A stretch of 9,775 nucleotides of DNA. Origin: Candidatus Portnoybacteria bacterium CG08_land_8_20_14_0_20_40_83. GTDB lineage: Bacteria; Patescibacteriota; Minisyncoccia; Portnoybacterales; GWB1-42-6. The DNA is taken from assembly GCA_002774415.1 (NCBI GenBank), contig PEYL01000009.1:1-9775 (forward strand), in the 5' to 3' direction. Shown in pieces: positions 1-5,240 of this stretch. Both the position numbers and the translations under genes were made by a program. A model generated the notes under the pieces. It saw only the letters and a program-made list of their open reading frames with translations, ran no database searches and had not been told where the DNA came from. The stretch's first letter is position 1. Every line of letters begins with the position of its first letter.

Positions 1-756
1 TTTGGTTTTTTCTATTTCTACTCTGGCAGCGTCAGATTTGGTTAGGGCTTCATGGAGATAGTCTTTGGTTTTGCTAAGCTCTTGGGTTTGAAGAGTGAGA
101 AGTTCGCTTTTCTTAATGGCCTCGTCTGTTTTTCCCCGCAATTTTTTTTCTCTGTTCCTAAAGATGTTAACCAGATAAACCGCGTAAAGAGCAACAGCTA
201 TCATATATGTGTTAAAACCGATTAATAACATTTTGGTAAAATTCGTCTCTCCTTTTAAAAATTTGAAGGCGGTCTGGCTGGCTGCTTCGGGCGCAAGTTC
301 GGGAAGTAAGCCAAAATATTCCAAAAATACCAGCCCGGTGTACAAAAGCATAGCAAAAAAAGTCCACAGAATTACTCCTTTTGCTTTATAAAGTACGCTG
401 GCAATCATAATAGTAACAATGTACATCATGATTATCTGTTTGTTGGCCGTGCCGGAAAAATAAATAATCGCGGCAATTGCCAATTGGTCTAAGGACACCT
501 GAAAAAACTTAATAAATTTCAATGTTAAGCTATTTATGTTCTCTGGCTTTATCCGAAGATAGGCCCAATAGCCAAAATTCAAAACTAAAACAGAAACGAA
601 AATCAAAGGAATAAGAAAATCATTAGGCAAGGGAGTACTAGGAAATAATAGCTTTAATATTATCCCTTGTAGCAATACCACTGAGGCATAGAACCAACGC
701 GCTTTGACAATTGTTTTTATCGCCTCAATTGTTTGTTGTTTTTCAAAAATATCCAT
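1..756 (-). CDS. Partial six-helix membrane protein, probable sensor kinase N-terminus
   Basis: The reading frame is open over 252 codons from an ATG at 756-754 and runs off the window edge, so the C-terminal part is missing. The visible part has six hydrophobic stretches, at about residues 19-38, 47-67, 86-101, 106-124, 126-149 and 174-199. A charged, heptad-like segment from about 200 to 252 (Glu, Lys, Thr, Leu rich) then runs into the edge. A multi-helix membrane input domain followed by a coiled coil is typical of membrane-bound histidine kinases or diguanylate cyclases. The coiled coil would carry the signal to a cytoplasmic output domain, which is not in the window, so the kinase call is inference. 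No Shine-Dalgarno sequence precedes the ATG. The ATG lies inside the 4-bp duplication next to the small element at 758-887, so its leader now consists of that element. The gene points away from polA's 3' end. Confidence 0.75.
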   Translation of the reverse strand, partial: MDIFEKQQTIEAIKTIVKARWFYASVVLLQGIILKLLFPSTPLPNDFLIPLIFVSVLVLNFGYWAYLRIKPENINSLTLKFIKFFQVSLDQLAIAAIIYFSGTANKQIIMMYIVTIMIASVLYKAKGVILWTFFAMLLYTGLVFLEYFGLLPELAPEAASQTAFKFLKGETNFTKMLLIGFNTYMIAVALYAVYLVNIFRNREKKLRGKTDEAIKKSELLTLQTQELSKTKDYLHEALTKSDAARVEIEKTK

Positions 757-757
757 A

Positions 758-887
758 CCAGGTAGTGAAAATTAGACTGTTTATTATCGCTCAATGACAC
801 CCTACCTCATTTTTATTTTTAGCCAAGTGGCGAAATCTGACTTTAATATCTAATCGCTTTGCGATTGGTCGAATTTCTACTACCTGG
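758..887 (+). mobile_element. Small TIR element, copy A (MITE-like), at a start codon
   Basis: This 130-bp non-coding element has imperfect terminal inverted repeats of about 20 bp. The left end reads CCAGGTAGTGAAAATTAGAC and the right end reads AATTTCTACTACCTGG. Both flanks carry the same 4 bases, CATA, at 754-757 and 888-891, as expected for a target-site duplication. On the minus strand this is TATG and contains the start codon of the neighbouring membrane protein gene. A second copy with the same end-specific asymmetry lies at 3843-3988. There is no transposase, so the element would depend on one elsewhere in the genome. The transposase family cannot be told from this window. Confidence 0.72.
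852..866. repeat. Subterminal hairpin of element copy A
   Basis: A perfect 6-bp stem (AATCGC/GCGATT) with loop TTT lies exactly 5 nt before the AATTTCTACTACCTGG right end. Copy B has a hairpin of different sequence at the same distance from its right end. Confidence 0.6.
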
Positions 888-959
888 CATAAATCAAAAA
901 ATAAGATAAATCTAACGATTTTTATCCCTATTTTTGCCTCCTTTATTCATATTTCTTCT

Positions 960-968
960 ATTATATCA
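960..968 (-). promoter_or_regulatory. Extended -10 promoter candidate for the membrane protein gene
   Basis: On the minus strand the sequence reads TGATATAAT, a perfect -10 hexamer with the TG extension. No good -35 is seen. It points towards the gene starting at 756, but the 130-bp element now lies between the two. Downstream, at 944-937, is an AAAGGAGG that has no usable start codon at the right distance. Confidence 0.4.
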
Positions 969-988
969 CAAAAATTTCTTTGGCTATT

Positions 989-3259
989 TTATGTTTTCCA
1001 CTTTTTGAGCTCTCCCCAGTTTAACCCAATTTCTATCTCAACTTTTAGCGGCGCGGCCAGTTCATAAATATTCTCCATTATCTCTTTTATTTGAGGCGCA
1101 ACAGTACCAATTTCATCTTCGGGCACCTCAAACAGCAGTTCGTCGTGCACCTGTAATAATAGCTTATGGCGTATGGATTGTGGCTTATGGCCAGCTTCTT
1201 TGCCATTTGCTATAAGCGATAAGCGATTTGCGATCTCCACCATCGCCATCTTTACCAAATCCGCGGCCGTGCCCTGCACCGGAAAATTGATGGCGGCCCG
1301 CTCGGCGGCCGCCCGCAAATCCCAGGCCGAGGAATTGATTTCTGGCAAAAATCTTTTTCGCCCAAATAATGTTTCAACAAATCCATTTTGGCTGACTTTT
1401 TGCTTGATTTCCTCAGCATAACGCGTCACTCCTTCAAATTCTTCAAAATATTTTTTGATAAAAATTTTCGCCTTTTCGTATTCAATACCAGCGGCCTGGG
1501 CAAAACCATGCATGCTCATGCCGTAGATAACGCCGAAATTAAGAGCTTTAGCGGATTGGCGCATCTTAGGCGTCACTTTTTCCAGCGGCACCTCAAAAAC
1601 TTCCGAAGCAGTAACGGAATGAATATCCTGGCCTTCTTTTAAAATTTTTATCATTTTTTTATCATCGGCCAGTGAAGCGACAATTCGCAATTCAAGCTGT
1701 GAATAATCGGCTGACAAAAATAAAAAGCCTTCGCCAGCCACAAAAGCTTTCCTAATCTCATTGCCCAATTCTGTTTTTATGGGAATATTCTGCAGATTTG
1801 GATTTTTTGACGAAAGCCGGCCGGTGGCCGTTCCGAGCTGATCAAATTGCGTATGCAAACGGCCATCGTCCGGGTCAACGAGCTTTGGCAGACTCTCGGT
1901 ATAAGTTGACTTCAGCTTAGCCAATTCTCTATATTCTATAATTAAATCTATTACGGGGTGCTGCCCTTTGAGTTTAATCAATTCTGGGGCAGCCGTTGAA
2001 ATAACTTTGCCCGGTGTTTTTTTTAGTCCCTTAATTTCCAATTTTAATTTATTGAAAAGAATATTGCTCAGCTGTTGGGGCGAATTGATATTGAAAGTCT
2101 CGCCCGCCTGTTTATATATCTTTTTTTCCAAATCGGAAAGTTTTTTGGAAAATTCTTTGTTTAGTTTTTCTAATTTTTTTAGATCCAATCTTATACCGTT
2201 TTTCTGCATTTGTTCAATGACCGGCATGAGTTTTTTTTCAAGCTCATAAACTTTCTCAGACAAAATTCCGGCCTGCTTGGCCTGCTCTATTTTTTCTAGA
2301 ATATCCGGTTCCTGAAATTTTACACTTTTTACTGCTTTGATATCTTCTTTTCTGATATCGTCTAATTTCGGCAATCTATTTATCAGGCTAAAAAACTCCA
2401 ACTCTCCAAAAAGTTTTGAAACTTTTTTAAAATCGTACTGCTTAAATTTTAATTTTTCCCAATCAAGCTCAAGTACGATATCTTTTTTGATCGTGGCGAG
2501 GTATTTGCTAAAAAATGCCTGGTCTTTATTTTCCAGTAATTTATCCGCTGTTTTTTTATTTTTTATCTGTCCGGGTGATTTTTCTAACCGCTCATATAAA
2601 TTTTCAATAGTGCCAAATTCTTTAAGCAATTCCACCGCTGTTTTCTCCCCAATTCCGGGCACTCCCGGAATATTGTCCGAAGAGTCGCCTTTCAAGCCTT
2701 TAAAATCCGGCATTTGCTCTGGTTTTAAGCCGTAGCGCTCCTCCACAGCTTTTTCGTCATAGACAATAGTGTCCCCGATTCCTTTCTTAAGTGTGTAGAC
2801 GTTCACTTTATCATCAACCAACTGCAATGTATCCAAATCCCCTGTCACGATAATACTTTTAACTTTTGATTTCTTATTTTTGACTTTTTGAACAAGCGAG
2901 CCGATAATATCATCCGCCTCATAGCCCGCTTTTTCAAAAATCGGAATGTCAAATGCTTTCAATATTTCTTTGACTCGGTCAATCTGCTGATACAGCTCGT
3001 CCGGCGCTTTTACTCTTGTTGCTTTATATGCCTCAAATTCTTTATGTCTGAAAGTCGGGCCGGGCAAATCAAAAGTCGCCACCAAATAGTCCGGTTTTAA
3101 TTCTTTTAAAACTTTCAACAAAATAGAAACAAAACCATAAACCGCGTTCACTCTCTCCCCTTTTTTTGTCGTCAAAGTCGGCAGAGCGTGAAATGCGCGA
3201 TGAATAAGAGCATGAGAGTCGACTAAAACTATAGTTTTATATTGTTTTTCTTCTACCAT
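989..3259 (-). CDS. polA: DNA polymerase I lacking the 3'-5' exonuclease domain
   Basis: PolA fills gaps and removes RNA primers during lagging-strand synthesis and excision repair. Residues 1-300 are the 5' nuclease. They show D14, the FRHK/YKATR region (70-82), YEADD (113-117), TGDLD (139-143) and GDSSDNIPGVPGIG (191-204) with its helix-hairpin-helix. Residues 335-756 are the polymerase: TATGRLSS (477-484), motif A DYSQLELR with catalytic D518, the O-helix with R567, K571, F575 and Y579, and motif C VHDE with catalytic D706. Only about 35 residues separate the two parts, so the proofreading domain found in E. coli PolI, and in vestigial form in Taq polymerase, is absent. At 756 residues it is shorter than the usual 830-930. 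Residues about 678-698 are a repeat-derived insert. The ATG start overlaps the tsaE 3' end by 23 bp, suggesting one operon with coupled translation. The family call is certain. Confidence 0.97.
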   Translation of the reverse strand: MVEEKQYKTIVLVDSHALIHRAFHALPTLTTKKGERVNAVYGFVSILLKVLKELKPDYLVATFDLPGPTFRHKEFEAYKATRVKAPDELYQQIDRVKEILKAFDIPIFEKAGYEADDIIGSLVQKVKNKKSKVKSIIVTGDLDTLQLVDDKVNVYTLKKGIGDTIVYDEKAVEERYGLKPEQMPDFKGLKGDSSDNIPGVPGIGEKTAVELLKEFGTIENLYERLEKSPGQIKNKKTADKLLENKDQAFFSKYLATIKKDIVLELDWEKLKFKQYDFKKVSKLFGELEFFSLINRLPKLDDIRKEDIKAVKSVKFQEPDILEKIEQAKQAGILSEKVYELEKKLMPVIEQMQKNGIRLDLKKLEKLNKEFSKKLSDLEKKIYKQAGETFNINSPQQLSNILFNKLKLEIKGLKKTPGKVISTAAPELIKLKGQHPVIDLIIEYRELAKLKSTYTESLPKLVDPDDGRLHTQFDQLGTATGRLSSKNPNLQNIPIKTELGNEIRKAFVAGEGFLFLSADYSQLELRIVASLADDKKMIKILKEGQDIHSVTASEVFEVPLEKVTPKMRQSAKALNFGVIYGMSMHGFAQAAGIEYEKAKIFIKKYFEEFEGVTRYAEEIKQKVSQNGFVETLFGRKRFLPEINSSAWDLRAAAERAAINFPVQGTAADLVKMAMVEIANRLSLIANGKEAGHKPQSIRHKLLLQVHDELLFEVPEDEIGTVAPQIKEIMENIYELAAPLKVEIEIGLNWGELKKWKT
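1161..1235. repeat. In-frame repeat insert within polA
   Basis: This stretch of polA differs from its surroundings by dense short repeats. GCTTATGGC occurs twice (1162-1170 and 1183-1191), followed by tandem ATAAGCG units and TTTGCGAT near 1213-1234. The halves are also imperfectly self-complementary (GCTTAT/ATAAGC). It encodes residues about 676-699 of PolA, just before motif C, where the protein is about 11 residues longer than E. coli PolI. The frame is kept. Confidence 0.5.
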
Positions 3260-3749
3260 ATATTAATTTGCTATCCGGCTTTTTAATTTTTGAATTTATC
3301 ATTATTTTCCTCTCCTTCTCCCCTTTCCACTCGAAACTAATCCAAACCGCGTTTTTGGGGATTAACGACTTTACTTTCTCCGCCCATTCAATGACAACCA
3401 AATTTTCCGGTCGCTCAATGATTTTTTTAAAATCCAACTCTATTAATTCTTTTGGCGAATTTAAACGGTAGCAATCTATGTGATAAAGATTTTTAAAATC
3501 ATAATTTCCTAATATCCCAATGTCAAATCGCCTCATTATAACAAACGTCGGGCTCGTAATTTTTTCTTTAACACCTAACGCTTTGGCCAATCCCTGCACA
3601 AACGTAGTCTTTCCTCCGCCCAGCTCTCCCTCTAAGGCCAAAACCGTAGCATTTTTACTGCCTTTTGCTGTCAGTAAATCAGCCACAATTTTACCAGCTA
3701 ACTTCTGCGTCTGGCTGGCATTTTTGCTTAAAAATATGCCTTTTTCCAT
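3237..3749 (-). CDS. tsaE: TsaE, ATPase of tRNA t6A37 synthesis
   Basis: TsaE (YjeE) is the P-loop ATPase that works with TsaB and TsaD to place threonylcarbamoyl-adenosine at position 37 of ANN-decoding tRNAs in the cytoplasm. From the chosen start the protein has 170 residues, close to the usual 140-170. It shows Walker A GELGGGKTTF (41-50, K47, T48), SPTF (66-69), LYHIDCYRL (88-96, D92) and EWAEK (121-125), in the order and spacing of the family. The C-terminal end after about 150 is basic and variable. The ATG at 3749 is preferred to a TTG at 3776 because alignment to the family begins near it and an extended -10 ends 6 nt upstream. The transcript would then be nearly leaderless. The 3' end overlaps the polA start by 23 bp. 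The other t6A genes are not in this window. Confidence 0.95.
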   Translation of the reverse strand: MEKGIFLSKNASQTQKLAGKIVADLLTAKGSKNATVLALEGELGGGKTTFVQGLAKALGVKEKITSPTFVIMRRFDIGILGNYDFKNLYHIDCYRLNSPKELIELDFKKIIERPENLVVIEWAEKVKSLIPKNAVWISFEWKGEKERKIMINSKIKKPDSKLIYGRRKTI

Positions 3750-3755
3750 ATTTCT

Positions 3756-3764
3756 ATTGTACCA
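3756..3764 (-). promoter_or_regulatory. Extended -10 promoter candidate for tsaE-polA
   Basis: On the minus strand the sequence reads TGGTACAAT, a -10 with five of six consensus bases plus the TG extension. It ends 6 nt before the tsaE ATG. No clear -35 is seen. If used, the mRNA would begin at or next to the start codon. Confidence 0.4.
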
Positions 3765-3778
3765 TGCCAAATACAAAT

Positions 3779-3787
3779 TGTGGATAA
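3779..3787 (-). promoter_or_regulatory. Perfect DnaA-box match upstream of tsaE
   Basis: The minus strand reads TTATCCACA, the consensus DnaA box. It lies just upstream of the tsaE -10 and between the two divergent promoters. It is a single copy, and one such match in 10 kb could well be chance. Confidence 0.3.
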
Positions 3788-3792
3788 TTCGC

Positions 3793-3821
3793 TTGACCTA
3801 AAATATCTTGTGCGATAGATT
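3793..3821 (+). promoter_or_regulatory. Sigma70-type promoter candidate for the DHH gene
   Basis: TTGACC (3793-3798) and TAGATT (3816-3821) are separated by 17 bp, giving 5/6 and 4/6 consensus matches. Transcription would begin near 3828. Without the element at 3843-3988 this would be about 10 nt from the TATG start site; with it, the leader becomes about 160 nt. Confidence 0.45.
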
Positions 3822-3842
3822 AGATTAACCCTTAAAAATATG

Positions 3843-3988
3843 CCAGGTAGTGAAAATTGGACAGGTTTTTTGTACACCCCATTTTATTTGTTTACGCAAC
3901 ACCAATAGTTTTTCTACTTGGCGACAGAGTGGATGTTCGAATTTTATCCGCCTGACGGATAAAATTCAGTCCAATTTCTACTACCTGG
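3843..3988 (+). mobile_element. Small TIR element, copy B (MITE-like), at a start codon
   Basis: This 146-bp non-coding element has ends CCAGGTAGTGAAAATTGGAC and GTCCAATTTCTACTACCTGG, which are inverted repeats with two mismatches over 20 bp. It is flanked by direct repeats TATG at 3839-3842 and 3989-3992, and the right one contains the ATG of the DHH gene. Copy A at 758-887 shares both end sequences and part of the interior, including TGGCGA in the middle. Copy B's right end faces its gene, while copy A's left end faces its gene, so the two are in opposite orientation to their targets. No transposase is encoded. Confidence 0.75.
3939..3967. repeat. Subterminal hairpin of element copy B
   Basis: A perfect 12-bp stem (GAATTTTATCCG/CGGATAAAATTC) with loop CCTGA ends exactly 5 nt before AATTTCTACTACCTGG. 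The same 5-nt distance is seen in copy A, with a different stem sequence. Confidence 0.7.
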
Positions 3989-3989
3989 T

Positions 3990-5111
3990 ATGCTTTCTTC
4001 CAAACAGCAAGCCTTTGAATTATTTAATAAAAGCCAGAATATTTTAATTGTACTGCCAGCCAATCACACAACTGACAGCCTTGGTTCGGGCTTGGCTTTG
4101 GCAATGCTGGCACGAGAGCTTGGCAAAAAGACAGACCTGATAGCTCAAGAACCGGTGGCGGAAAAATTATCTTTTTTGCCGGGGCTTGAGATGCTGAAAA
4201 GCGAAGTTGCGCCTTTGCGCGATTTTATTATTTCAATTGATACATCAGAGAAAAAAATTAAGCAGCTTAGGTATGAAAACAAAGATTCTGTTTTAAAAAT
4301 ATTTCTTGCCGGCCCTGACAAACTTGAACAAAAAGATATCCGTCTGGATCCCGGTCCTTTCAACTATGATGCGCTTATCGTCATTGATGCGCCTGATTTG
4401 GAAACACTCGGCCAATTTTATGAAAAATATACCGACCTTTTCTTTGAAAAACCAATTTTAAATATTGATCACAAGTCCGGCAATGAATATTTTGGTGAAG
4501 TAAATTTAGTGGAGCCGACTGCAAGTTCCTGCGCCGAAATTATAGCCGATTTCTTGAACTCTTTTTTCCCTAACCAAATTTTTGCCCCAATCGCCACGTG
4601 CCTGCTGGCCGGCATCATAGAAGAAACTCGCAGTTTCCAAAAAACAAACACCACTCCCCAAACATTTAATCTTGCTTCTTTGCTTATAACCCAAGGCGCT
4701 GAAAAAGAAAAAATCGTTCAGTTTCTTTATAAAACCAAACCATTGAAATATCTCAGGCTCTGGGGCAGGCTTTTAAGCAGCCTTGATGTAGACAGAGAAA
4801 AAAACCTGGCCTGGGTAGCGATTGAACCGGCTGAATTTGAACAGCTACAACCATCTTTTGATGATTTGGCCGCAATTTCAGAAGAAATTAACGACCTTGT
4901 TCCTCAACTAAATGCCAGTATCCTGCTCTGGAATGACAATAGCGACTGGACCGAAGCATTGGTCCAGTCTTTGAAACCTGAATTATTGCAAAAATTAAAT
5001 CTGGAGCTGGGCGGTTCATTAAAAAATCATCAAGTTTTCTTTAAAATCACGGAGCAGGATTTGACTTTAGCCAGAGCCAATCTTGCCAGCTTGATAAATC
5101 CGCTTTTATAA
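3990..5111 (+). CDS. DHH-family phosphoesterase homologue with degenerate motifs
   Basis: The 373-residue protein has the layout of the NrnA-type DHH phosphoesterases, which cleave short oligonucleotides or pAp using two metal ions. The N-terminal motif is NHTTDSLGSG (25-34). The later motifs are VIDAPDLETLG (131-141), NIDHKSGNEYFGEVNLVEPTA (158-178) and GIIEETRSF (208-216), followed by a DHHA1-like C-terminal part. Several expected metal ligands are changed. In motif I only D29 of the usual HxxxDxD remains, DHH is D160-H161-K162, and the aspartate of motif IV is replaced by glutamate. The GGGH motif of DHHA1 is reduced to LGGSLKNH (340-347). The fold assignment is firm but activity is doubtful. 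It may bind nucleotides without hydrolysing them or use an altered site. The ATG lies inside the 4-bp duplication of element copy B and has no Shine-Dalgarno sequence. Confidence 0.8.
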   Translation: MLSSKQQAFELFNKSQNILIVLPANHTTDSLGSGLALAMLARELGKKTDLIAQEPVAEKLSFLPGLEMLKSEVAPLRDFIISIDTSEKKIKQLRYENKDSVLKIFLAGPDKLEQKDIRLDPGPFNYDALIVIDAPDLETLGQFYEKYTDLFFEKPILNIDHKSGNEYFGEVNLVEPTASSCAEIIADFLNSFFPNQIFAPIATCLLAGIIEETRSFQKTNTTPQTFNLASLLITQGAEKEKIVQFLYKTKPLKYLRLWGRLLSSLDVDREKNLAWVAIEPAEFEQLQPSFDDLAAISEEINDLVPQLNASILLWNDNSDWTEALVQSLKPELLQKLNLELGGSLKNHQVFFKITEQDLTLARANLASLINPLL

Positions 5112-5127
5112 GCTAAAATAGAAAAAG

Positions 5128-5234
5128 AAATTTCCAATTCCCAATTTTCAATTACCAAATAAGTCCGCCTTCCGCGGACCTTACCTGCCGCAGGCAGGTT
5201 GGTTTAGAAATTAGATATTAGAAATTAGAAATTT
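5128..5234. repeat. Nested inverted repeat between the DHH and pilus ATPase genes
   Basis: AT-rich outer arms (5128-5160 and 5201-5234, both built on AATTTC and TAATT-like units) match at 24 of 33 positions when one is reversed. They enclose two perfect GC-rich hairpins: GTCCGC/GCGGAC at 5163-5179 and ACCTGC/GCAGGT at 5183-5199, each with a 5-nt loop. No T-run follows, so it is not a classical terminator. It fills almost all of the 129-bp gap. Confidence 0.6.
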
Positions 5235-5240
5235 TTTGCT

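Noticed and set aside
912..950. Short minus-strand ORF of 12 codons (starts MNKGGK) spanning AAAGGAGG, as a leader peptide
   Set aside because: The Shine-Dalgarno-like bases are inside the ORF rather than before it, the peptide is just lysine- and arginine-rich AT-poor code, and nothing downstream suggests attenuation.
1173..2735. Several plus-strand ORFs of 70-132 codons inside polA
   Set aside because: They are antisense shadows of a fully conserved polA frame and show no family resemblance.
3750..3776. TTG start for tsaE giving nine extra residues
   Set aside because: The -10 candidate TACAAT would lie inside the coding sequence, and family similarity begins at the ATG at 3749.
758..3988. 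CRISPR or integron attC array from the two related elements
   Set aside because: There are only two copies, 3 kb apart, with inverted ends and target duplications; there is no regular spacing, and no cas or integrase gene.
3850..4047. 65-codon plus-strand ORF across element copy B
   Set aside because: It begins in the inverted-repeat end and runs into the DHH gene in another frame; its length comes from the element and it has no recognisable motif.
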